Assembly (NCBI RefSeq): GCF_020564935.1
Contig: NZ_JAJCXB010000046.1
Coordinates: forward strand, 1-58,862
Source of the DNA: Streptomyces pinistramenti
GTDB taxonomy: Bacteria > Actinomycetota > Actinomycetes > Streptomycetales > Streptomycetaceae
Reading direction: 5' to 3'
DNA length: 58,862 bases
Shown piece by piece: positions 51,822-58,862 of the stretch (its first letter is position 1; every line of letters begins with the position of its first letter). Below the pieces are notes generated by a model, which had not been told where the DNA came from, did not search any database, and saw nothing but the letters and a program-made list of their open reading frames with translations. The position numbers and the translations under genes are program-made.

Positions 51822-52335
51822 CCAGGAACGGCGGGCGGCCGACGGCGGGGCCGCCGACGTGCGCCAGGCGTCCCGGGTCATCCTGCTCGACCCCGACGAC
51901 CGGATCCTCCTGCTGCACGGCTTCGAACCCGAGCGCCCCACCGAGACCTGGTGGTTCACACCGGGCGGCGGCCTGGAAGGCACCGAGACCCACGAGGAGG
52001 CCGCCCGCCGCGAACTGGCCGAGGAAACCGGCATCACCGACGCGGAACTCGGCCCCGTCCTGTGGAAACGCCGCTGCTCGTTCCCGTTCGACGGGCGCCG
52101 CTGGGAGCAGGACGAGTGGTACTTCCTCGGACGCACCGACCGGACGGCGACCGACACCGGCGGGCAGACCGACCTGGAACGACGCAGCGTCTCGGGACTG
52201 CGGTGGTGGACCGTGGAGGAACTGTCGGCGTCGCATGAGACGGTGTACCCGACCAGACTCGCCGGGCTGCTGCGCACGCTGCTCGACGAAGGGCCCCCCA
52301 GTGCGCCGCTGGCCCTGGAGACGGAGCGAGCCTGA
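51814..52335 (+). CDS. NUDIX hydrolase
   Basis: A 173-residue hydrolase. The NUDIX box GGGLEGTETHEEAARRELAE continuing ETGI has the GX5EX7REXXEEXG pattern. Substrate unknown; its coupling to sipZ is through an 8-bp overlap and does not by itself suggest function. Confidence 0.93.
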   Translation: MTDQERRAADGGAADVRQASRVILLDPDDRILLLHGFEPERPTETWWFTPGGGLEGTETHEEAARRELAEETGITDAELGPVLWKRRCSFPFDGRRWEQDEWYFLGRTDRTATDTGGQTDLERRSVSGLRWWTVEELSASHETVYPTRLAGLLRTLLDEGPPSAPLALETERA

Positions 52336-52373
52336 CGCACAATAGGGGGACGCACGGCTGAAGGGGATCTGCC

Positions 52374-52682
52374 ATGAGCGCCGAGGACCTCGAGAAGTAC
52401 GAGACCGAGATGGAGCTGAAGCTCTACCGGGAGTACCGCGACGTCGTCGGGCTGTTCAAGTACGTGATCGAGACGGAGCGGCGCTTCTACCTCACCAACG
52501 ACTACGAGATGCAGGTGCACTCCGTCCAGGGTGAGGTCTTCTTCGAGGTGTCAATGGCGGACGCCTGGGTCTGGGACATGTACCGGCCCGCCCGCTTCGT
52601 CAAGCAGGTCCGCGTCCTGACCTTCAAGGACGTGAACATCGAGGAGCTCAACAAGAGCGATCTGGATCTTCCGGGTAGTTGA
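52374..52682 (+). CDS. DUF2469-family protein
   Basis: A 102-residue acidic protein (MSAEDLEKYETEMELKLYRE, DYEMQVHSVQGEVFFEV, DMYRPARFVKQVRVLTFKDV) extremely conserved in actinobacteria. Function unknown. CACAAT (52338-52343) may be its -10 with AAGGGG as ribosome site. Confidence 0.92.
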   Translation: MSAEDLEKYETEMELKLYREYRDVVGLFKYVIETERRFYLTNDYEMQVHSVQGEVFFEVSMADAWVWDMYRPARFVKQVRVLTFKDVNIEELNKSDLDLPGS

Positions 52683-52752
52683 CACCCGTGGGGCGCGGGG
52701 CGGCTCTGCAGGCTGCTGATGCCCGTGATCGGTACCCGATCGGGTGAGCGAG

Positions 52753-52779
52753 TTATCCACAGCTGAGCGGTTATCCACC
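52753..52779. promoter_or_regulatory. Two DnaA-box-like motifs upstream of yraN
   Basis: TTATCCACA (52753-52761) is a perfect DnaA box; TTATCCACC (52771-52779) differs at the last base. They are in the same orientation, 18 bp apart, in a 152-bp intergenic region before yraN-comM. Confidence 0.55.
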
Positions 52780-52834
52780 AAGATCCAATAGATCCGGGCG
52801 GAAGCGTCACAGTCGGTGCCGGAGGTGGTACCGC

Positions 52835-53554
52835 ATGAACGCCATGCAGCCCGGCAGGCCGACCGCAGACCCGATGAACGCACGACCGGCAGCCCCTGTC
52901 CGCATCGCCGAACCCGCCGCTCCGAGGGGGCCCGCGGAACCCCCGGCACTCCCGGGACCGGCCGGTGCCGTAGATGCTGTCGACCCCGTACCGGCCGGCC
53001 GCAGCGCGGGCCGGGGGAGCGGGGCGAAGTCCGGCGGGGCCCGGCGCAGGCGCGCGGCGCCCGGCGGGAGAAGGCCGGGCCCGCCGGTCACCGCCGCGGC
53101 GACAGCCCGCCGACGCGCGCCTCGTACGACGGGAACCACCCGGGACCGGCGTCCGCGCACCGGGGGCACACCCGACACCGTCGCCCCCGTCACCACCGAC
53201 CCCCGGCGCGCACTCGGGCGCTACGGAGAAGACCTGGCGGCCCGCCGCCTCACCGAAAGCGGCATGCGCATCCTGAGCCGCAACTGGCGCTGCCGCGAGG
53301 GCGAGATCGATATCGTGGCCGCGGACGCCGACGCCCTCGTGATCTGCGAGGTGAAGACCCGCCGCGCCGCCGCGTACGAACACCCCATGGCCGCGGTACG
53401 CGCCGCCAAGACCCGGCGGCTGCGACTCCTCGCGGAACGCTGGCTCGAACGGCACGGCGGACCACCGCCAGGAGGCGTCCGCATCGACGTGATCGGCGTG
53501 CTCCTGCCGGCCCGCGGTGCTCCGGTCGTCCAGCACGTCCGAGGGGTGGCGTGA
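52835..53554 (+). CDS. YraN/UPF0102-family protein with long N-terminal extension
   Basis: A 239-residue protein. Only the last 120 residues are the YraN nuclease-like domain (GRYGEDLAARRLTESGMRIL, then the endonuclease-fold motif CREGEIDIVAADADALVICE and VKTRR). The first 120 residues are Pro/Ala/Arg/Gly low complexity. GGAGGT at 52821-52826 supports ATG 52835. No ATG/GTG exists near the domain boundary, so the extension appears real. One base overlap with the comM gene. Confidence 0.87.
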   Translation: MNAMQPGRPTADPMNARPAAPVRIAEPAAPRGPAEPPALPGPAGAVDAVDPVPAGRSAGRGSGAKSGGARRRRAAPGGRRPGPPVTAAATARRRAPRTTGTTRDRRPRTGGTPDTVAPVTTDPRRALGRYGEDLAARRLTESGMRILSRNWRCREGEIDIVAADADALVICEVKTRRAAAYEHPMAAVRAAKTRRLRLLAERWLERHGGPPPGGVRIDVIGVLLPARGAPVVQHVRGVA

Positions 53555-55164
53555 TGGCCTTCGCCCGTACCTGCTCGGTCGCTCTGGTCGGCGTCGAAGG
53601 CGTGGTCGTCGAGGTCCAGGCGGACCTGGAACCGGGCGTCGCGGCCTTCACCCTCGTCGGCCTGCCCGACAAGAGCCTCGTCGAGTCCAAGGACCGAGTG
53701 CGCGCCGCCGTGGTCAACTCCGGCGCCGAGTGGCCCCAGAAGAAGCTCACCGTCGGCCTCAGCCCCGCCTCCGTCCCCAAGAGCGGCAGCGGCTTCGACC
53801 TGGCCGTCGCCTGCGCCGTCCTCGGCGCCGCCGAACGCCTCGATCCCCGCGAGCTGACCGACCTGATGATGATCGGCGAACTCGGACTCGACGGCCGCGT
53901 CCGGCCCGTACGCGGCGTGCTGCCCGCCGTCCTGGCAGCCGCCGACGCCGGATACCGCCAGGTCGTCGTACCGGAACGGACGGCCGCCGAAGCCTCGCTC
54001 GTCCCGGGCGTCTCGGTACTCGGCGTCCGCAGCCTGCGCCAGCTCATCGCCGTCCTCGCCGACGAACCGGTACCCGAAGAGGACGCGATGCCGCAGGAAG
54101 GCCGCCCCGATCCCCTGCTGGCCGGTCTCGTCGTCCCCGGCACCGGCGTCGGGTCCGGGCTGCCGTCCGGCGACCACACCCCCGACCTCGCGGACGTCGC
54201 AGGGCAGCACACCGCACGCCGGGCCCTGGAGGTGGCCGCCGCCGGACGCCACCACATTTTCCTGAAGGGCCCGCCAGGAGCAGGCAAAACCATGCTTGCC
54301 GAACGCCTCCCCGGCCTGCTGCCGCCCCTGTCCCCCAAGGAGTCACTGGAAGTCACGGCGGTCCACTCGGTCGCCGGCACCCTCCCACCGGGCCAGCCAC
54401 TGGTCGACCGCCCGCCCTACTGCGCACCCCACCACTCCGCGACCATGGCCTCCCTCGTCGGCGGCGGCACCGGACTGCCCCGCCCCGGTGCCGTGTCCCT
54501 TGCTCACAGGGGTGTGCTCTTCCTGGACGAAGCCGCCGAATGCAGCGCCCGAGTCCTGGACGCGCTGCGCCAGCCCCTGGAAGCCGGCCATGTCATCGTC
54601 GCCCGCGCCTCCGGCATGATGCGGATGCCCGCGCACTTCCTGCTCGCGCTCGCCGCGAACCCCTGCCCCTGCGGGCAGCACGGCACCACCAGCGGCGGCT
54701 GCGAATGCCGGCCGTCCTCCATCCGGCGCTACCGGGCCCGCCTCTCCGGGCCCCTGATGGACCGCGTCGACCTGCGCATCACGGTGGAACCTGTCGCCCG
54801 TTCCGAACTCGTCGCCCTGGGCCGCGGCGCCGAGCCCAGCGCCACGGTGGCCGAGCGGGTTCGCGCCGCCCGCGAACGCGCCGCCGACCGGTTCACCGGC
54901 ACCCCGTGGCACACCAACAGCGACGTCCCCGGCCACGAACTGCGGACCCGATGGCAGGTGACCCCCGGCGCGCTGGCCCAAGCAGAACGCGATCTGGAAT
55001 GCGGGCTGCTCACCGCCCGCGGCCTCGACCGCGTCCTACGCGTCGCCTGGACGGCCGCCGACCTCGCCGGCCGCGACCGCCCCACCGCGGAGGACGTCAA
55101 CTGGGCCCTGGAACTCCGCACGGGCGTGCGGCGCGGCGTACCGGCGACCACGACAACGCCATGA
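53554..55164 (+). CDS. YifB/ComM-family Mg-chelatase-like ATPase
   Basis: A 536-residue AAA+ protein. The N-terminal domain starts MAFARTCSVALVGVEG. Walker A is GPPGAGKT (239-246), Walker B in GVLFLDEAAE, and a Cys cluster (CPCGQHGTTSGGCEC) is typical. In naturally competent bacteria ComM is a branch-migration helicase; it is commonly linked to dprA and yraN, as here. ATG overlaps the yraN stop. Confidence 0.93.
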   Translation: MAFARTCSVALVGVEGVVVEVQADLEPGVAAFTLVGLPDKSLVESKDRVRAAVVNSGAEWPQKKLTVGLSPASVPKSGSGFDLAVACAVLGAAERLDPRELTDLMMIGELGLDGRVRPVRGVLPAVLAAADAGYRQVVVPERTAAEASLVPGVSVLGVRSLRQLIAVLADEPVPEEDAMPQEGRPDPLLAGLVVPGTGVGSGLPSGDHTPDLADVAGQHTARRALEVAAAGRHHIFLKGPPGAGKTMLAERLPGLLPPLSPKESLEVTAVHSVAGTLPPGQPLVDRPPYCAPHHSATMASLVGGGTGLPRPGAVSLAHRGVLFLDEAAECSARVLDALRQPLEAGHVIVARASGMMRMPAHFLLALAANPCPCGQHGTTSGGCECRPSSIRRYRARLSGPLMDRVDLRITVEPVARSELVALGRGAEPSATVAERVRAARERAADRFTGTPWHTNSDVPGHELRTRWQVTPGALAQAERDLECGLLTARGLDRVLRVAWTAADLAGRDRPTAEDVNWALELRTGVRRGVPATTTTP

Positions 55165-55296
55165 ACCGGGCGTGCCGCCACGTCCATGCTCCCGTCGCGC
55201 CGCCGCCGTTACCGGGGCGACAGGCGAGCCACGGGAGGTAGCTGTCCCCATGGCGGCAGACGACGCATGAGGAACGCACGTCAGGAGGAACGAGCG

Positions 55297-56613
55297 ATGA
55301 AGGGGGACGCAATGACCACCACAGACGAGCGAGGGAATCCGAGCCGACCACCCGGCGCGCAGCACCCCGCCCACCACGACCCGTGCCGGAACCACCCCGC
55401 ACCACCCACCACGAACGACCACCCGGCGCCCCAACGCAGCAACCCGGCGCGGCACGACCCGGACGCTGCCCACGACCCCCAACGCCTCGCCCGCGCCGCC
55501 CTCACCCGCATCATCGAACCGGGCGACGAGACGGCAGGGGGCTGGCTGCGCGAACTCGGCCCCGCAGCCCTGTGGCGCGTGCTGTCCGGTGACGGGCCAC
55601 CACCGCACCGCGCGAGCAAGAACAAACTCGCCGGCCTACGGCTCCGCGCCACACGCGCCGACCCCGCAGCGGACCTCGCCACCATCCACGCGCTCGGCGG
55701 CCGTTTCGTCTGCCCGGACGACGCGGAATGGCCCGGCCAGCTCAACGACCTGGGCGACGCCCGCCCCATCGGCCTCTGGGTGCGCGGCACCGCCAACCTC
55801 CGCCTGTGGGCACTGCGCTCCGTCGCCCTCGTCGGTGCCCGCGCCTGCACCGAATACGGCGCGCACCTCGCCGCCACCCTCGGTGCCGGCCTGGCCGACC
55901 GCGGCTGGACAGTCGTCTCCGGGGCCGCGTACGGCGTCGACGGCGCAGCCCACAGAGGCGCGATGGCAGGGGACGGCGCGACCATCGCCGTTCTCGCCTC
56001 AGGCGTCGACCGCGCCTACCCCAGGGGGCACGCCGAGTTGATCGGACGCATCGCCGAACAGGGCCTGACCGTGGCCGAGTTACCGCCGGGCGACCATCCC
56101 ACCCGCAGCCGCTTCATCCAACGCAACCGCGTCATCGCCGCCCTCACCCGGGGCACCGTCGTCGTGGAAGCCGAACGCCGCAGCGGCTCCCTGGTCACCG
56201 CCCGGCGTGCGCAGGCAATGGGGCGCTTCACGATGGGCGTACCGGGCCCCGTCACCAGCGCACTGTCCGCCGGTGTGCACCAACTCCTGCGTGGCGAGGC
56301 CACGGTGGTCACCAACGCCGACGAGATCGTCGAACTCGTCGGCAGTATCGGCGACCTGGCCCCCGACATCCGCGGACCGGTCCACCCCCACGATCTCCTG
56401 GAGCCCGTCGCCGCCCGGGTACTGGAGGCCCTCCCCGCCCGCGACGGTGCGGACATCACCCAGATCGCCCGCGAATCGGGCACACCTCGTGACGTCACGC
56501 ACGGCAGGCTCCTGGAGCTGCAATCCCTCGGGTTCGTTCAAAGGTCCGGTGATCGCTGGGAGTTGGTGCGACGAGCAGAGAGCTCCGAAGGTTCCCGGCG
56601 AGGCGGTACTTGA
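55297..56613 (+). CDS. dprA: DNA processing protein DprA
   Basis: A 438-residue protein. A Pro/His-rich extension of some 50 residues precedes the DprA core: VGARACTEYG, SGAAYGVDGAAHRGAM, ASGVDRAYPRGH, SRFIQRNRVIAAL and EAERRSGSLVTARRA. It loads RecA on incoming single strands. AGGAGG (55283-55288) supports ATG 55297; ATG 55312 is a possible later start. C-terminal winged helix (ITQIARESGTP). Confidence 0.93.
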   Translation: MKGDAMTTTDERGNPSRPPGAQHPAHHDPCRNHPAPPTTNDHPAPQRSNPARHDPDAAHDPQRLARAALTRIIEPGDETAGGWLRELGPAALWRVLSGDGPPPHRASKNKLAGLRLRATRADPAADLATIHALGGRFVCPDDAEWPGQLNDLGDARPIGLWVRGTANLRLWALRSVALVGARACTEYGAHLAATLGAGLADRGWTVVSGAAYGVDGAAHRGAMAGDGATIAVLASGVDRAYPRGHAELIGRIAEQGLTVAELPPGDHPTRSRFIQRNRVIAALTRGTVVVEAERRSGSLVTARRAQAMGRFTMGVPGPVTSALSAGVHQLLRGEATVVTNADEIVELVGSIGDLAPDIRGPVHPHDLLEPVAARVLEALPARDGADITQIARESGTPRDVTHGRLLELQSLGFVQRSGDRWELVRRAESSEGSRRGGT

Positions 56614-56963
56614 CCTGGGGCGAACGGGTGAAAGGGTGAGGGGAATGACCGCAGAATCCAGGTTTGCCTTGCTTCGGCATGCGGAGTCGACCCGTTGGGA
56701 GAGGCCAATGTGGCGTAAGGGGCACGCGGGATACCGTCCGCCGCGTCGTCGCAGCCGGCCGCACGAACCTCCTGCGTGCCGCGCCCGGCGCCCGGCCCGG
56801 CTGTCGACCTGCCGCGCGGGGTAACCCTGCGGTGCGGGCAGCGGAACGTATCTGCCCACCCTCCCTTGCGCACCGCGACAGCGCAGTCACGCTACGCTCA
56901 CAATCGGTTCAATTGTCATACATCCCCCCACCCGTGTCTCGGCAGAACGGCTCAAGGCGACGA
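56614..56963. other. Intergenic region dprA to whiG
   Basis: 350 bp. It contains a possible 59-codon frame from ATG 56645, and further on a CACAAT (56899-56904) with an ACAAT/ATTGT repeat (56900-56916) that may belong to the whiG promoter. The rest shows nothing definite. Confidence 0.4.
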
Positions 56964-57800
56964 ATGCCCCAGCACACCTCCGGGTCTGACCGCGCGGCAG
57001 TACCACCCGCCGCGCGCGGCAGCGTGCGCCCCGCCGCGCCCAGTTCGGTCGACGAGCTGTGGCGCTCCTACAAGGCATCGGGCGACGGGCGACTGCGGGA
57101 ACAGCTGATCCTGCACTACTCCCCACTGGTCAAATACGTCGCCGGCCGGGTCAGCGTCGGCCTGCCCTCCAACGTCGAACAGGCCGACTTCGTCTCCTCG
57201 GGAGTCTTCGGGCTGATCGACGCCATCGAGAAATTCGAGCCGGAACGCTCCATCAAGTTCGAGACCTACGCGATCACCCGCATTCGCGGCGCCATGATCG
57301 ACGAACTGCGCGCGCTGGACTGGATCCCCCGCTCCGTACGGCAGAAAGCCCGCGCCGTCGAACGTGCCTACGCGACCCTGGAAGCACAGCTCCGCCGCAC
57401 CCCCTCGGAGAGCGAGGTCGCCCACGAAATGGGCATCGCTCTGGAAGAACTCCACGGCATCTTCAGCCAGCTCTCCCTCGCCAACGTCGTCGCGCTCGAA
57501 GAACTCCTGCACGCCGGAGGCGAAGGCGGCGAGCGACTGAGCCTGATGGACACCCTGGAGGACACGGCCGCCGACAACCCCGTCGAGATCGCGGAAGACC
57601 GCGAACTGCGCCGGCTGCTCGCGCGCGCCATCAACACCCTCCCCGACCGCGAGAAAACGGTCGTCACCCTCTACTACTACGAGGGCCTCACACTCGCCGA
57701 GATCGGCAATGTCATCGGCGTCACCGAGAGCCGGGTGAGCCAGATCCACACCAAGTCCGTGCTGCAACTCAGGGCCAAGCTCGCCGACGTCGGCCGCTGA
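56964..57800 (+). CDS. whiG: RNA polymerase sigma factor WhiG (FliA type)
   Basis: A 278-residue group 3 sigma factor. Region 2 has LILHYSPLVKYVAGRVSVGL and FGLIDAIEKFEPERSIKFETYA; region 4 has NTLPDREKTVVTLYYYEGLTLAEI. WhiG initiates sporulation of aerial hyphae in Streptomyces and is held by the anti-sigma RsiG with c-di-GMP. ATG 56964 with CAAGGCGA upstream. Confidence 0.95.
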   Translation: MPQHTSGSDRAAVPPAARGSVRPAAPSSVDELWRSYKASGDGRLREQLILHYSPLVKYVAGRVSVGLPSNVEQADFVSSGVFGLIDAIEKFEPERSIKFETYAITRIRGAMIDELRALDWIPRSVRQKARAVERAYATLEAQLRRTPSESEVAHEMGIALEELHGIFSQLSLANVVALEELLHAGGEGGERLSLMDTLEDTAADNPVEIAEDRELRRLLARAINTLPDREKTVVTLYYYEGLTLAEIGNVIGVTESRVSQIHTKSVLQLRAKLADVGR

Positions 57801-57882
57801 ACGCCCCGGCCGGTATCCGCGCGCCCGTCGTCCGGTGCCAGGCGGAGTGCCGCTCCGGGCTCGCCATCCGTAGAGTGGTGAG

Positions 57883-58464
57883 GTGCCCAGGATTCGAGCG
57901 GCCTCTGTGGCCGAGCACCGGACGATGCAGCGCGGCGCCCTCTTGGACGCCGCCCGCACCCTGTTGTCCGAAGGCGGAACGGAAGCGCTGACCTTCCCCG
58001 CCCTCGCCGAGCGCACGGGACTCGCGCGCTCCTCCGTATACGAGTATTTCCGCTCCCGGGCGGCCGTGGTCGAAGAGCTGTGCGCCGTCGACTTCCCCGT
58101 CTGGGCCGCAGAGGTCGAAGCGGCCATGGAGCGCGCCGACACCGACGAGGCGAAGATCGAGGCGTACGTACGCCGACAGCTCGCGCTCGTCGGCGACCGC
58201 AGGCACCGTGCGGTGGTCGCCATCTCCGCCGGTGAACTGGACGCCGGCGCACGCGAGAAGATCCGCGCCGCGCACGGCGGGCTCATCGCCATGATCGTGG
58301 AGGCACTCGCCGGGCTCGGCCACGAACAGCCGCGCCTCGCGGCCATGCTCCTCCAGGGAGTCGTGGACGCCGCCGTTCGCCGCATCGAACTCGGCGCCGC
58401 CGAAAACCCGGACGACATCACCGAGGCGGCAGTCTCCATGGCCCTCCGCGGCGTCCGAGGCTGA
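57883..58464 (+). CDS. TetR-family transcriptional regulator
   Basis: A 193-residue regulator. The helix-turn-helix is ALTFPALAERTGLARSSVYEY (residues 28-48). The ligand domain is unremarkable. TAGAGT (57871-57876) ends 6 nt before the GTG; leaderless transcript likely. The target is unknown. Confidence 0.9.
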   Translation: MPRIRAASVAEHRTMQRGALLDAARTLLSEGGTEALTFPALAERTGLARSSVYEYFRSRAAVVEELCAVDFPVWAAEVEAAMERADTDEAKIEAYVRRQLALVGDRRHRAVVAISAGELDAGAREKIRAAHGGLIAMIVEALAGLGHEQPRLAAMLLQGVVDAAVRRIELGAAENPDDITEAAVSMALRGVRG

Positions 58465-58862
58465 CCTGCCGCCGGGCGGGCGGACGCCGGGATCTCGCGG
58501 CGGAGATTGTCGCCCATGGGGTGGGGTGTTGGCGCCGTCGGTTCCGGCGGCTCGTTTCCAGGGTCCGTTGCCGGTCGGGAAACCGTCGCCGTCGAGGCGT
58601 AGCCGGCGTGCCCGATGCTCCAGGCCGGGAGGCGCGCCTTCGCGCCGCACGCCGCATTCCGTATCGCGGAGCGTGCGCGGGTGGCCGCCGGGAGAGGGGC
58701 CTGCGTCCCTGGGTAGTGGGTAGCGTTTCGGAGCCTTGAGCGGTGGTGCCCTCTGACGTTGCGCTTTCCAGCTTTGGGGCGGCTTGTGGGGGAGGGAGCG
58801 GGCTGGGGACGGTTCCGGCTCAAGCTTCTCGCCTTCCTGGCCCCTCCCCCCTCCCCCCGCCC
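58465..58862. other. Terminal non-coding stretch
   Basis: 398 bp after the TetR gene. No gene or RNA recognised; probably the upstream region of a gene just beyond the window. Confidence 0.5.

Noticed and set aside
52753..52779. Chromosomal origin of replication
   Set aside because: Only two boxes, no dnaA-dnaN neighbourhood and no AT-rich unwinding element.

Overview
The window is a very GC-rich stretch of chromosome from an actinomycete, almost certainly a Streptomyces. The evidence is direct. It carries a sporulation sigma factor of the WhiG type, the developmental repressor NsdA, a histone-like protein with a lysine/alanine tail (HupS type), four type I signal peptidase genes in a row, and abundant GTG starts and third-position G/C. 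From memory, the gene order matches the core S. coelicolor region from about SCO5552 to SCO5622. I could not run a comparison. No rRNA, tRNA, CRISPR, insertion sequence, prophage or biosynthetic gene cluster was recognised.

Layout. 1-3.4 kb: the IclR regulator gene ndgR is divergent from leuCD (leucine biosynthesis), with an operator-like palindrome between them, followed by a small conserved gene. 3.4-8.5 kb: hupS, a small OB-like protein, cofC (coenzyme F420, minus strand), then plsC-gpsA (phospholipid precursors) and ddl (cell wall). 8.5-13.5 kb: a lipoprotein, a stand-alone Lrp/AsnC effector domain, thiL, thiD, rpmB and a DAK2/FakA-like protein. 13.6-21.2 kb: recG, rsmD-coaD, a coiled-coil protein with an internal duplication, the YceD-rpmF-rnc group and mutM. 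21.3-28.8 kb: a secreted CAP-domain protein, acyP, a 68-residue coiled-coil protein, smc and the glucose permease glcP.

28.9-32.2 kb is the most accessory-looking part: a cupin, a luciferase-like flavin oxidoreductase and an NCS1 nucleobase-type transporter. The last two each have a palindrome just upstream. 32.5-43.2 kb: ftsY, an orphan prim-pol protein divergent from nsdA, the nitrogen operon amtB-glnK-glnD behind a GlnR-like box, and ffh. 43.4-48.2 kb: a methyltransferase-like gene, a SprT-like zincin gene, then rpsP-KH-rimM-trmD-rplS (ribosome and tRNA maturation). 48.2-55.2 kb: sipW-X-Y-Z, a NUDIX hydrolase, a DUF2469 protein, then YraN and ComM families behind two DnaA-box-like motifs. 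55.3-58.9 kb: dprA, whiG and a TetR regulator.

Functional coherence. SRP (Ffh), its receptor (FtsY) and four signal peptidases cover protein export. rpmB, rpmF, rpsP, rplS, rimM, rsmD, trmD, rnc and YceD serve ribosome production. smc, recG, mutM, dprA, comM, hupS and the prim-pol protein relate to DNA. nsdA and whiG set development.

No wholly new multi-gene system is evident. The best leads are the uncharacterised transporter-plus-oxidoreductase pair with two palindromic operators, a DnaA-box pair in front of yraN-comM, a long low-complexity extension on YraN, a duplicated module in the protein after coaD, a SprT-like zincin with a zinc ribbon, an apparent ATC at the expected start of the YceD-family gene, and a set of promoters that predict leaderless mRNAs.
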